64,000 nt of DNA from Chlorokybus atmophyticus (GCA_009103225.1 RHPI01002402.1:10094-74093); one strand, 5' to 3'; numbered from the stretch's first letter, positions 22,338 through 34,279 are shown. The notes: generated from the letters alone by a model not told the origin. Program-made: numbers and translations.

Positions 22338-24118
22338 TTACAGCCGGTAATGCGCAATCTGGACCTCCTCACCGAGATCAGCGTAATCCCCCTCAAACCG
22401 CCTTCTCCTGAACCCGCCCCAGTTGACGGGTCGGTAGCGGCGCGGGTGCTGTGCATCGATGAGGGTGGGTAACGGTTCACAGTCGCTAGCGTACGACGGG
22501 TTGTAGAAGAACGGGGCTGAATAGCGCTCCTTTGCAGTGTTGGCTAGCACCCGGTGCAGCGGGGCTGGGTACCGACCGTTGGACCAGACCTGATGTGGCA
22601 CTGAGATGTCAGCTTGAGTCCGTGCTTACGGGGGAAAAAGTGACACAAAAGCTAATCAGTAACCACGTCATCCCAACCTGCATCATGTCGCCGATGTTGA
22701 TGACGAATGCGCCCTTTAAGGGCTGCACACCAACCCAGTCAGGGTCGTCATATCGGAGGCCCGACCCGTCACCCTTGCCAATATACACCTGATGGGCGGT
22801 GTCAGTCATGCAAGTATGCAAATTCGAGGAGCAACCACAAGTATGTGTGTGCCTGCGCCCATGCACGCATACACGCGAACGTGCATGTGCACACACGCAC
22901 GTGCGCTAAAAGGAGCTGATGCTTCACTACGACGACCCGCCCTGTACTACTCCCCTACCTGTAGCCCAGGCTGGTCTTGCACCAAGATCGTCAGCATGCC
23001 CGCATCCGAGTGTCGGCTTATGCCAAGATTAGCTTCAGGGCTAGGGCAGGGGGCTGAAAGAACGCAACGCGGATCGTCAGGCCATACCACCATCATACCA
23101 CTCCTAACAGCATGCACTCCTCATAACATACGGTAGTAGTTGAGTCGCAGGAAGCTCGTATGCGCGCCATCGTCAAAGTGCCTCGCCAGCGTGTCCGCAG
23201 GCACACCAAGGCTCTGGCAGATGAGCCGCAGCAGCCGTTGTGCCAAACCCTCCATAGCCTGTCCATGCATGTGTACACGTCAGCGCTACACTGTAAGCCA
23301 CCAAACTTGAGATGAAACACATTAGGTGAGGGGATGCACCACAACCTACCACAATTCATGCGTATGCTGGGTAACAATAATTGAACAAATGTTGTTTGCA
23401 GTCAGAGACAACTAACTGGACCTTAAAGTATGTCTTCATTGTGGCCTCAAAGACAGGCAGCTCCTGTGGCCACTGGTTGGTTCCATCAATCTGCGAGCAG
23501 CCACACCGTATCAGTGGCAGACTGATAAGAAGTGACACCAGCAATTGCTTTGATACCTCACTTGTGCCCTCTTGACCAAAGTCCAAACCCTCTTTCCAAT
23601 CCAGCTTGTTCTTGGTGAACTCTGCATGCAACGACGGTAGTGTGGCGGTGAACACGCATCGACTCGATCATTGCTCAGAGACATGCTAGCTTGCATCCAA
23701 CCACACACAATCACACACCAACCATCGTTGAAAAAACCCCTGCTGTTGTTTGCTGTCCGCTTGACTTTCAGCCTCTCCTCCAGCGGCAGGGCAAAGAAGG
23801 CCCGCTGCTGTGCCTCAAAGTCATGGAGGAGAGCCTCCGGCAAGCCATGGTTGACAATCTACACGACACAATTGTACGTCAGCATGCAACTTCTCACCCT
23901 CATGCATAAGCTTCACACAGCATCTTTGCTGTCAAGGCATGCTGACTGACCTGAAAGAAGCCCCACTTGCTGCAAGCATGGCCAATCTCGCCAACCACCT
24001 CTGGCGTGTCGCCGCGTTGGAGGTCAATCACAGGCACGCCTTCGAGATAGCTCTTAGCAGCTGCCTCTGCAGCACCACCATCCCTACTCTCCACCGCCAC
24101 CGCCGCTGCCGCCACCAT
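22338..24118 (-). CDS. 2-oxoglutarate/Fe(II)-dependent oxygenase (DIOX_N + 2OG-FeII_Oxy)
   Basis: A soluble oxygenase that couples 2-oxoglutarate decarboxylation to substrate hydroxylation; the substrate is unknown. Eight exons read in order MVAAAAVAVESRDGG…GVPVIDLQRGD…CSKWGFFQ (24118-23951), IVNHGLPEALLHDFEAQQRA…, EFTKNKLDWKEGLDFG, IDGTNQWPQELPVFEATM, AMEGLAQRLLRLICQSLGV…, PEANLGISRHSDAGMLTIL, VYIGKGDGSGLRYDDPDWVG…GDMMQ, and VWSNGRYPAPLHRVLANTAKERYSAPFFYNP, ending at TAA 22338-22340. The HxD pair (HSD), distal His (LHRV) and the 2OG-binding Arg (ERYSAPFF) are all present, so the enzyme looks active. DIOX_N (VPVIDL, WGFFQIVNHG) groups it with the plant gibberellin-oxidase/IPNS-like clade, but that does not fix the substrate. 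An upstream in-frame ATG at 24196 would add 26 residues. Head to head with COX6B. Confidence 0.9.
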
Positions 24119-24289
24119 GCTGCCAAACACTGCCACGTGTGTAACATAACAAACATGATAGTGGCTGACTGGATATCTTTGCAACCAGCTGATCAAGACC
24201 TCAAGTCGATATCGTTGTATTTCTGATATCTAGTAGCCTGAAGCGTTCTGTTTCGCAAGTTTGATATCAGCGTTTCTGGCCACCTGGCA

Positions 24290-24298
24290 TTAGGGTTT
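24290..24298 (-). promoter_or_regulatory. Telo-box-like motif in the divergent promoter of the oxygenase and COX6B
   Basis: TTAGGGTTT (AAACCCTAA on the other strand) lies 69 bp upstream of the COX6B ATG and is followed by CGAACCC. This matches the plant telo-box, known in promoters of translation and housekeeping genes. Function here is inferred. Confidence 0.4.
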
Positions 24299-24366
24299 CG
24301 AACCCATCTTTAGGACTGTTGCCGGGAGGAAGTGCCGGCGGCGGTGGTGGCGGTGGACGTGGCGCG

Positions 24367-25625
24367 ATGGGTAACACCGTTGCACGCATGGAGGAGGCGC
24401 CCCAAGAGGACGCCTCATCCATCCTTGACAAGCCAAAGGCTGTGGTGAGCGATTAAGCTGGGTTTATTTTACTTTCTTTACGTTGATGCTTTGTGCATTT
24501 GTGCATTGCGTTGGTGTGATGATGGCTGAAGCTTGTGCTTGCTTCCCGCTCAGCTTGATAAGGCTCTTCAGAACATTAACCTGACGGAGGCTAAGGAAGA
24601 GGCTCCTGCCGCCCCTGCCGACGCTCCAGCGGCGGAAGAGGCGGAGGCCCCCGCAGCCGCCCCTGCTGCAGAGGAGGAGGCGCCCGCAGCTGAAGAAGCG
24701 CCTGCTGCTGAGGAGGCGCCCGCCGCCGAGGTGGAGGAGGAGGCTCCTGCGGAAGAGGAGCAGGAGGAGGAGGAAAAGTCTGCTCTCACGGTACGTGATT
24801 GCACAGATCTAGCCCATGCACGTTTTAAAAGCAAAAATGACGTATCAATCATTAGACCTTGCATGGCATAGGCAACGGCTCTTCAGTGTAACTCACTTTG
24901 TAGCTCTTGGTATCTAACGAAGCTTACTATGCCTAGTAAGCTGGTGGGTACCTCCAGTGATTAAATGAATGATATGAAGTGAGCATACCACAGGAGCTCA
25001 ACTTGATTATACTAGCATCACTTTTGAGTGACAATCGCATGCACTAGGAGGTCTTGATGCACAACTACCGATCGCACTATCACAGTAATTACCTTAGCAC
25101 TGATTGTTTTCTTGCTTTTGCAGGTTGAGGACATCAAAACAGCACCCCTGGATTACCGCTTCCCAACCACCAACCAGGCCAAGCATTGCTACACACGCTA
25201 CAACGAGTACTACAAGTACGCATGCAGATTGCATGGCATGAGCTTGTATCGTGGTGTTCAGGTCACGGGTATCTCGTGCCTATTGCAATACAACACTGTC
25301 GCATCTGGTTGCTGCTCATCTTTCTCTGCTCGGCATGTGGCTTCATGTGTGGTGTTGTTTTGCATGCTTTATTTATTTTTCCATGGCCGACGCTCAACGT
25401 TGTGCAGGTGCGTCAAGGACAAGGGTGAGGACAGCGCTGACTGTGCTAAGTACCAGAGGTGGTACCGATCACTCTGCCCGAATGAATGGGTAAGTCCTAC
25501 AGCAGGACCTCTGTTCAGGACTAGTGTTTTGTTGGTTGGTGCTTGACGTGTTTGTTGCTGCTTGATTACAGGTGGAAAGATGGGAGGAGTTGCGCGCGGA
25601 GGGAGCGTTCCCTGGACGATACTAG
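24367..25625 (+). CDS. COX6B: Cytochrome c oxidase subunit 6b with acidic N-terminal extension
   Basis: A nuclear-encoded subunit of mitochondrial complex IV that bridges the monomers on the intermembrane-space side. Five exons: 24367-24444 (MGNTVARMEEAPQED…), 24554-24790, 25124-25215, 25408-25488 and 25572-25625. Residues 40-105 are an Ala/Glu/Pro-rich, strongly acidic segment. The C-terminal 75 residues are the CHCH domain: APLDYRFPTTNQAKHCYTRY, with C-x9-C (CYTRYNEYYKC) and C-x10-C (CAKYQRWYRSLC), ending EGAFPGRY. The extension resembles the acidic extension of plant COX6b-1, whereas animal and yeast proteins lack it. No cleavable presequence is seen, as expected for a Mia40 substrate. A GGC-rich leader directly precedes the ATG. 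Confidence 0.95.
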
Positions 25626-26732
25626 TTTGCGGGTGGTTGTAAGTTTGATTGTGTAGAGCAGCACTACCAACATGCGGCTTGTACATTAGCGGGCCGCATA
25701 TGGAGGTCACACGGTTGTCTCATGGTTTGGTGAATTTGATTGGACGAAATGTTGGTTGTAGGAGTGCTCCAATGGGAGTTGTCTCTGCTGTGCCTAAGCC
25801 ATGGCAATGCTGTCCAAATTGTTTAGTTCGTTAGATCCGTGACAATTGCGGCGCATACAATTAGCCTTGATGGTTCCACACTGGGTTTGCCAGGCTGTAG
25901 GTATTGCGGTTGCCGCAAGGAGTGTACACACGTGGGCATTGACGAGCAACTTGCAGACTTCCACGCGCTTGCACATTTATATGGGCAAGTGGTCACAGCA
26001 ACAAACTGCTCCAGCGACATCCACGATCATCTATGTGAGATGGGAAGGCTTTGGGCCTTTCATGTACATTATGCACATGTGCGGCGCAAGCAAATATTTC
26101 GACTAGGGACCCAAAGTGCAACAACCAAACCGTATGCGTATGGGGTGCTCCATCATACTGCTTACTGCATTGCTACTACTGCACCGCTACATCTACTGAC
26201 TACCGTTGTTAACGCTGCCCTGGTCGTGTTGTACAGGTAGTTGCACGTGCATGCATGTGTGTTGCACGGGGTAGTGAAGGTAGATAAGTAGTGAACATGG
26301 ACATCCCGGTGGTGAATATAACAATGCGATGGTGTAGTGTGCGGACTGCATGCATGTTTGCTACATTCATGCATGGCACAATCCTTGCATACTACACTAT
26401 ATACATGCTGGCGCAAGCGATGTTGACATGCGCAATCTGTTGCTGCGTTGCTTCTCATGCATGCACACCATCATCACAAACACCAACACCATTTACATCT
26501 ACTACTGCCAGGCTATGTGTCTACTCTCCGTAAGCCAGGCTACGCATGCACAGCCCCCAACAATGAGCAGTAGCTGCAATACTTGTTTTACGGTGCCGAT
26601 TGTGTGCAAGTTTTCATGTACATGTCGCCGATTGAGCAATGAGCACTCCACCACCACCACCACCACCACCATCTACCGCTGTGAACGAATAGCAACACGA
26701 CTGCCAGTCTCATCCCCATCACATAAACCCGA
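25626..26732. other. Convergent intergenic spacer
   Basis: Lies between the 3' ends of COX6B and the lyase-like gene. Contains GCATGC-rich sequence and a (CAC)n run at about 26649-26673. No coding exon or RNA gene seen. Confidence 0.5.
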
Positions 26733-29700
26733 TCACGCAACTCCTAAAACCACGACTCCCAACATCACCCACACGCTCAGTCCCGCCACCCACACCACCC
26801 CCGGAGCCCCTCCATTCAGCCACAGCCGCGGCGCGCACGTGACCGAGTTCAGCACGCTCGGCACCGGCGCCTTCTGCACCTGGAAGTCCGCAAACTCTAT
26901 CACGGGCGCATCTGCTGGAGCTTCTGTCGGCGTCATGGTCGTGACAAATAGCAAGCCTTCAAGCTGCAAAGACGAGAGACATGCAGTTGGTGATATGGAT
27001 TGTTCCAGTGAGGGGTTTTGGGGACAGGTGGTATGTGTGCTTGCCTTGAGCGTGTCGACTGTGTGGAAGATGAGCTTGGAAGCGTTGTAGACGTTGCAGC
27101 CGTCGAAGCCAAGAGTGATGTTGCCATCGGGCCTCGCATTCCCATCTGTAGAATGAGAAGTAATGCACCCCAAAGCATCCACATGTGGATTCAGCGAAGC
27201 ACAAGCGCAAGTCCACATGTGTGTACCTAGCAGCGAGTTGAGCCCGATGGTCACGTCAACATTGTGCCATCTTCCTGGCACGAACTGGAACGACCCGTAC
27301 CCCAGCGTGATCGGTGCTGGTGCGCACGAATCCAGTGGTGGCGCATTGGCACTCACTCCCTCCTGCATGAAGAATGCAATAGTGAGAAAGAGTGAGTTGG
27401 TGATGGGTGTGATCACACCCACGCACCTGCTGGCGTGTGCCGCAGTTGCAGCTCACAGCCCCCTCCTGCCCCTTCACCGCATTACAAGGGTTCTGGCCCC
27501 CCAAAGGCACCCTTGCAATAACCTGCACGACATTCACACATCATGCACACACAGTCACACACACTAACACACACTTCCCTCCCCTCCCACTCACCATCCC
27601 CTTGCACTCGCTCCCCCACCCCACCGTGACGCTCATGCCGTTCCCCCCATCCGGCACCGCGCTCCCATCCCCTCCGTAATCAACAACCGTCCTCCCCCCG
27701 AACGCGCCCGGCAACTCCCCGAGTAAAGAAGACGAGGAGGGGCAGGGGAAGGAAGGGGAGAGACGGAGGGAGTAGGAGACTCGGAGAGCTGAGGGGGGGA
27801 GAGGGGGTGGGTNNNNNNNNNNNNNNNNNNNNNNNNNNNNNNNNNNNNNNNNNNNNNNNNNNNNNNNNNNNNNNNNNNNNNNNNNNNNNNNNNNNNNNNN
27901 NNNNNNNNNNNNNNNNNNNNNNNNNNNNNNNNNNNNNNNNNNNNNNNNNNNNNNNNNNNNNNNNNNNNNNNNNNNNNNNNNNNNNNNNNNNNNNNNNNNN
28001 NNNNNNNNNNNNNNNNNNNNNNNNNNNNNNNNNNNNNNNNNNNNNNNNNNNNNNNNNNNNNNNNNNNNNNNNNNNNNNNNNNNNNNNNNNNNNNNNNNNN
28101 NNNNNNNNNNNNNNNNNNNNNNNNNNNNNNNNNGGAGAGCTGAGGGGGGGAGAGGGGGTGGGTGGGTGGGGGTGGGGTGGGGAACTCACTGTGTGCTGCT
28201 TACTGTCTTGGCCTGTTGTGGAGAGGAGTTGTGTTGATAGGTTTGCGCGGAAGCCTGCGCCGCCGAAGGTGCCGGCGGGGAGGGCGGGGGTGAGGGGGCC
28301 GTTGTCCGGGAGCAGAGGCACCTATAGCCCCACAGAACGTGATGATCATTTCTGTGTGTGTATGTGGCGATCATTGCTCATATCTCTGCTTACCTGTAGC
28401 ACAGACACATACTGCGGATCGTTTGTCACCATAACCGTTGAATTCACTCCCCAGATGTTGGTGACCTGTACACGCGTTCACAACACAAGAGCATCTGCTT
28501 CCAGCACTCAACTCTCTCTTTTCAATGCACGTACAACAACCCAACATACACACACTCACCTGGTTTCCAAACTGTTGCAGCCATGGCGCCTGAGGGTACC
28601 TTGTCAACGGCGCGCACGCCGAGGTATTGTACTCCACCTCCACGGCGCTCGAGTACTTCCCGTCTACCGCATACGCCTGACATATGGTACACACACATGC
28701 ATAAAGCAAACGTCGCACACTTCAACAACGTAACAGCTCAGCCTGCCTGAGCGTCTTTGAAGTATGTGTATTGCGTGCTCGGAGTCGCTGAGAGCGGGTC
28801 GCTCGTGCCGAAGTAGGTTTGAAAGAGGAGGTTGGTGAGCTGGACGGAGTCGACCGTGCGGTAGAGGATTTGAGAGGAATTGTAAACCGCACACTTGTCG
28901 AACCTGAGGATAAGGAAGATATGGTTGGTCATGTTGTGCGCTAACAGTGACCGTTACGGCGGCAGGCTGTGCACGTGCATGCGCGTGTGTGTGTGCGTGG
29001 GTGTGCATGTGTACCACATCGTCAGCACGCCGTCATTAGTGTACGTGCTGCCGTCGGTGCCCGCGCTGTTGAGTGTTATCTGCAATCAGCACGGCATCAA
29101 CAACAGTCCAGTCGAAAATGGAAGCATGGACAGTCGTAACATCGACTTGAAGTGCTCTTTTCAATGACCTCCATCTCAAGGAGGTGCCAGTTGTCGGGTT
29201 CGATGGCAAAGGTCCCCGAGGCCACTGGCACAGGAGCCTTGGAACAGTAGGCAAGCGACCCCTGGCCAAGGGAATGGTGAAGAGAGTTTAGTACAATACA
29301 GAGTTTTTTCTGGTCGCATCACCGAAAAACAACAGGTGAACGCACAGTCACACGCACGCACACGCGCACATTCACACGCACACGCACCGTTGGTGCGCAC
29401 TCGCAGCCATCAATGAGGCTCCCATAAGCGTCCGTCCCATCCGAGTTGCACGGATTGCCATTACCCTATAACATAGCGAATGTAAGCATGCACATAGCAA
29501 GACACAACGGTTTGTTGCTCTTTACTCACGGATGGTATGTACGCGGTGGCCAAGCCCTGGCACAGAGAGTCCCATCCGAACTGCACCGAGAAGCCGTCCG
29601 TGCCGGAAGGAGAGGGAGATAGAGAGGAAGGTTGGTAGGCGCCGCCGTACAGGCCAGGCAACACACCGCCCTGAGTGGACACGTTGTGTCACATGTCTGC

Positions 29701-30415
29701 ATGTCTCAACCCAAGCTCACACAACTTCCCTGACATTCCACGTACCTGGGCGCAGTCAAAGTCGGCAGGCACCCTGAAGTAGTAGCTGAGGCGCATTGAG
29801 TCCGCCGACTCGCGATTCACGCCGGAGGTGGCGTAGAAGCTCACGCCGCCAACAGGCGCCCCGGTCGCAACCTGTCACACACAGGGGGAGTGTTGACACC
29901 AACATGAATGACATGAACATGACAACGTGAACAACACCAACAATGACGAGTCCTCAACGACGTCAAAGACAACAACAACAACAACAACAACCAAGTATGT
30001 GCACACACTCTCACCCACACAGGCATGTTCTTCTCACCTGCGTTGCAGTAATGGCAAAGCTGCCCCGCGGATACCTCACTTGCAGCACCTGTCTCAAACA
30101 ACACACACACGAAGACAACGGGGCTGAGCGAGAGATTGCAACTGGCGGTGAGAGAGAGTGCAATTGCAAAGCACTGTGTCAAGGTTGGACTCTGCCCTGA
30201 GCAGTGTTTATCTGCATGTGCACCTGTGTGCCCAGGGTTGTGTCCTGCGTGAGGTTGAGGTTAGACACGCCCAGTGCGGAGGTGGAGTAGGACGGGTCCA
30301 GGTACTGCCCCAGCCAGTCGCTGACGGTGGCATACTGGACGCCCTGGACGCCACCGCCGGCCACAAGCAGGAGCACCTGAACAAGGACCAGTTTGCTGCC
30401 GAGGCGGAGAGCCAT
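26733..30415 (-). CDS. Secreted protein with two tandem PL14-type polysaccharide lyase domains, probably GPI-anchored
   Basis: A signal peptide opens the protein (MALRLGSKLVLVQVLLLVAG). Domain 1 (about 30100-28750) reads SMRLSYYFRVPADFDCAQ, GGVLPGLYGGAY, DGFSVQFGWDSLCQGLATAY, GTFAIEPDNWHLLEMEV, YTNDGVLTMWFDKCAVYNS, ILYRTVDSVQLTNLLFQTYFGTSD…. This is the jelly-roll pattern of polysaccharide lyase family 14 (alginate/glucuronan lyases, including Chlorella-virus vAL-1). Domain 2 (about 28700-26850) repeats it in diverged form: LPGAFGG, GMSVTVGWGSECKGM, ARVPLGGQNPCN, FQFVPGRWHNVDVTIGLN, LIFHTVDTLK, LEGLLFVTTM. Extra cysteines (CECAPT, CNCG) suggest disulfides. The C-terminus is a hydrophobic stretch (WVAGLSVWVMLGVVVLGVA) with nothing after it, which suggests a GPI signal. 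A GC-donor intron lies at 28677-28746. Intron sequence includes the N gap 27813-28133. Whether either domain retains catalysis cannot be told. A role in remodelling the alga's own wall is inference. Confidence 0.8.
27813..28133. other. Assembly gap (321 N) flanked by an identical 30-bp sequence
   Basis: Positions 27783-27812 and 28134-28163 are identical (GGAGAGCTGA followed by a G-rich 20 bases). The gap lies in an intron of the lyase-like gene. Confidence 0.97.
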
Positions 30416-31029
30416 GCCACCGCCGCCGCCGCCTTCGCCGGGGGAGCAGCGCAGAGCGGAGTACAGCAACAACAACCTGCATGCCCTCGGGCCCAAAGAG
30501 AAGCTAATCTTTACTCCCTCGGAAAGTGCAGCTGCGGAGGTGCGTCGACAAAGGATGGTCGACCAGATGAATGTAATGTGTCGACGTATAGGAGCTGATG
30601 GATGGACGGACGGATGGCAAGGCTCCGTCCGGTGCAGCAAGAAACTTCGTGCTCACAAGAAGCCGCTGGTGACGCAGGGCGCGACACCTTGGCATCACGC
30701 GCGGCTAGGCAGCCAAGCAGCGTGTGTCAAGCTACCGACTGATTGGCTGAGCGCAGGGCACAGATGGCAGTAAACTCCCGACGTCACCAACGGGTTTCGG
30801 TGGTGGTTTAGAGGGGGTGGAGGGGGCTGCTGTTGTCTGAACTCAGAGTCGGGACAGCAGCAGACACCTCTTCACATTAACTTTCAGGCCTTGCCTACTA
30901 GTATGCAAGGACTACGTTGTAGGATGATGATCAGCCTACAGTGCGGCACGGACGTTGGACATGCATCACAGAACCAAGGCGTATTGGCACCATGCAAACA
31001 GTGGAGGCGGGAGTAGGAGAAAATCGCAA
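30416..31029. other. Upstream region of the lyase-like gene
   Basis: A + strand frame (ATG 30414, MPPPPPPSPGEQRRAEYSN…) overlaps the lyase start codon on the opposite strand and runs to 30773. It has no recognisable domain and no splice continuation, so I do not call it a gene. The rest shows no feature. Confidence 0.4.
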
Positions 31030-33120
31030 ATGTCCCTTAAATCATTGATCAATCATTGCAACACATCGGTGTGTCGTGCATGAGGATGGGCTCCGCCATA
31101 ATCGAAGTTGCTTCGCACTACTCCAACCACAATTGTGGGGTGTGTGTATGTTAAGTGTAACGGCCGATTTTCTTGATGTACTAAGTTCTTCACTCGGTGA
31201 ATCCAACTTTGATTATCTATACACGGACTTAGAGCAATTGAATTCAAGCCAGGTGTTTACACTTGGCGATTCTTGGAAACGGATTCGCGACTTCGCAAAT
31301 TCGGCCAATGCTTCAGTGATCGTTTCAACTTGTTAACTCACTCAATAAGTGAACTATCACTCAAATTTTGTAGAAGGGCTTACACCCTCTACATTTTTAA
31401 GTGCGGGGGGGGGGGGGAAGGCGCTTCGCCACCTGAGAGTGCCGGCGGCAAGGGGATTAAAGAACCCTACTCAAGTTCCCATTACCTCTCCCCAACCTTG
31501 ATTGGGTTGAATCCGACTTTTTAGGGCGTGTATTCGCGTCTCCACGAATCCGCATCTCTATTCTCTATTAAATGGCTAGTTCTTACTACGGGCATGGGAA
31601 GCGAGCTAGACCAATGCTAGCGTGCGCCGCTAAAAAGCTAGCCAATGCCTTCAAGATTTTCGCGACAGTTCGCTTAACAGGGAAACTTAAGATAGTATAG
31701 TATAGTAGCGACTTCGTTGATTCCTCCTCGCCTACAGTCTTAAGGGTATCCTCCTCCGAATAGATTAGGTGCTAGGGTCAATTTGGTTCTGACCTAATTG
31801 ATGTGTTGTACGCTAACCTTACCGCGGCTTCTTATTACCGCAAGAGGATTCGGATCCCCTAAAACATCGGAACCTAAGTAGTGATTTCAATTAATCTTAT
31901 CACTACCATTCGGGTCTTAACTTAGGCCTTAGCCTAATTCGCCATATCTTTGCGAACGGAGCACCTACCTCACCGCATCGACTTTCCAAGGAGCAGTTTG
32001 GCACGCACAAGGTTGCAAGAGCAGATGCTACAGCACCCACACACGCCGAGAGCCATCTACTCATGCCAAGTGTAAGGATTAGCTGCGTCCATAGAAGGTC
32101 TCCACTTCTAAACTCTGTCCGTTTACAAGCCTGTCCTTGTTCACCCTAATCTCTAGTACCTTCTCACGCGGCAGTTGTCACATCCATGCGACTTCACGAG
32201 CCGGTCAAAGCCTAGTGATAATTCAACCAAGGAGTTGATTTTCTGGTCGTGGGTTTGCAAATGCAAGCTGTTGCTTTTCGCGACATCCCTGGCAACTAAC
32301 TGCCCACTGCAACGCTCCACACATATTCAACGTCGCGGTAGTACTATCTTTGATTGATATTATTGGCGGTACACAAACCTTCGAAATTTTCATAGCGATA
32401 CACGTCCGAGTAGAGCCCCACTCTTAATCCCAGCATCAGTACCCGCTACGAGTAATTACCAAGTGTCATCCATCCAAGTGCTTTTCCCATATTCAGTACT
32501 TAGATCTAACCGTCTTCTCCTTTTTACTAATTGGTTGAACTCAATTTCTTGGCCATTTACGACAATGTTTGCCTGGACATTTATGCCGCATCATGGGGTA
32601 GTGGTAGCAGGGCTGTCCCCGCCGTATCAGTTATTGATGCTGTATACGGCTTCCGCTGTCATATGTGAGTTTGCTCGCATGTGACGTTTCGAAAGCCACT
32701 CGCGTGTGCCTTTCTAAGTTAACATTTAGCTGTTTCACGTGCATATAACTCTTCACATCTATAAACTTGATAATTACCACCGTTAATCAACTTATTAATT
32801 CATTAATCTAAATTGCATAACCACATAAAATTAGCGTCATTACATTAAATGCGTGGTGATCGTCGAGTGCATGGTGATATATGCTTGCAATGCATGTGTT
32901 GTATCTTATGCTTTCAAAGTGCAGAGCCACAGCGCATAGAGGGCTTTTACTAATGATATTACGGACTCGAATGCCATGCACGAAGTCGGCAGACATGCGC
33001 ATTTTTTGAAGCTCGGTTTTGCAATACACACTTAGTATGTTGTTGGCAATAACAAATAATTTGTATGCGTGTGCATATGTTATACATCTTACATGACATG
33101 TATTATAAGCATGACACAAC
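31030..33120. other. AT-shifted non-coding block, possibly organelle-derived (NUMT/NUPT) or foreign
   Basis: By eye the GC content falls visibly below that of the neighbours and the GT/CA tracts typical of this genome disappear. Short GC-clusters appear instead (GGCGCTTCGCC near 31419, CGCGGCTTC near 31822) and a 13-G run at about 31406. Only short ORFs occur (31076-31336, 32175-32357, 32463-32684), none recognised. The texture resembles chlorophyte organellar spacer or structural RNA, but I could not match any rRNA or tRNA signature. The boundaries are approximate. Confidence 0.4.
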
Positions 33121-34279
33121 CTCTGTTATTGGGATGGAAATATCAGCTGCCAGTGCTGTACCGTATCCAACCACATAGGCAGCCTCTATTATCATGGACA
33201 TGCACGTGTCAGATGTTGCATCATGCCTAACCGCACACATCACCGCACATCACACGCAACCACACTCACTACGCTACCAAGCTACGGAAGCGCCGCGTTT
33301 GCATAGATTGTTGGAGGGCCTTGGCCCAGTACCCAACCACATACACAATTCAACACACAGTCACGTGCTAGGCCAGTGCTGCATCCGCCTCCATTGTCGG
33401 AGGGCCTTGGGCTACAGGACCCCCTCAACACGGAACCGCAACCATGATCGCCGCTCTCTCCTCTAGGAATGCCATTGCATGTGCTCGCTGAAAGGTGCAG
33501 GTGACGCGCTGACGGCAGAGGAGGACAGGTGCTGGGGATGAGGTGCTGCAGGCGGTGAAGGTGCAGATCAAGGTGGAGGGCATGAAGGGAGGGGCGGAAA
33601 GGGGCAAAGCTGTAATCAAGGGCCTGGGAGAGGTGAATATGAGGCATGAGCATGCACGCGCATGCTCAAATGCACAGACACGCGCAGGCACGCATTTGCA
33701 CATATAGACTTTATTGAAGCAACAATGTAACGCACACACAAGGCATGAGGGTTACGGCTCGCAATTGACACAACAAATCTATGTTCATGGTCATCATGAA
33801 CTGTCACTTGGTAGCTTCTTCAACCCCGCTCTGCACCTTGGACAGGGGTGACAGGGGTTGAAGAATCAAAGCAGTGCACTGCTATGCTGTGAGATGAAGT
33901 AACAAAGTGAGGAAGCTTCCTATACCACAGCACTACATCGCCACATTCATGCTCGTCATCTGCAACCTGCTTAGCTACGGTGATGCCGGTCAGTAGATTA
34001 CTTGCCGACCAACTCCTAATGCCTGCCGCTTACACTTCCACGAATGGTAGATTGCAGGGGTTGTGTTGTGGTAGGCAATGCAAACACGTGACTTACAAAC
34101 ATGGATTTTTCCACCACAAACCACCATATCTCATGGAGGTGAAGAGCAGGAGGGGGAACATTCACGCACTCTTCACCAGTAACTATATACTACAACAACG
34201 CAGTGCGTCCGCTATCAGTGATGATATACAGAAGTCTGAGGACAATCACACATGTCTGCTAACCCTACACTAAACTGTC
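33121..34279. other. Intergenic with two dispersed repeat copies
   Basis: Apart from the repeats at 33225-33425, there is only GC/CA-rich non-coding sequence. It is the 3' side of the aldo-keto reductase gene. No gene or RNA recognised. Confidence 0.5.
33287..33425. repeat. Dispersed repeat copies 2 and 3
   Basis: Copy 2 (33287-33326) reads GAAGCGCCGCGTTT…TTGGAGGGCCTTGG and copy 3 (33379-33425) reads CATCCGCCTCCATTGTCGG then AGGGCCTTGGGCTACAGGAC. Both align to 22041-22100. Confidence 0.7.

Noticed and set aside
27680-28733. ORFs of 213 and 308 codons on both strands across the second gap
   Set aside because: Created by the N run; real coding here is the short minus-strand exons of the lyase-like gene.
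30414-30773. + strand ORF MPPPPPPSPGEQRRAEYSN… overlapping the lyase start codon on the other strand
   Set aside because: No domain, no splice continuation, and the minus-strand start has a convincing signal peptide; probably a shadow plus leader sequence.
31600-31700. 70-nt cloverleaf-like fold with GGCTAGT/GCTAGCC ends in the AT-shifted block
   Set aside because: Ends pair over 7 bp but there is no T-arm B-box and no credible anticodon loop.
32463-32684. 73-codon ORF (…LNSISWPFTTMFAWTFMPHHG…)
   Set aside because: Hydrophobic but no known family, no start context and no neighbours; not enough to call a gene.
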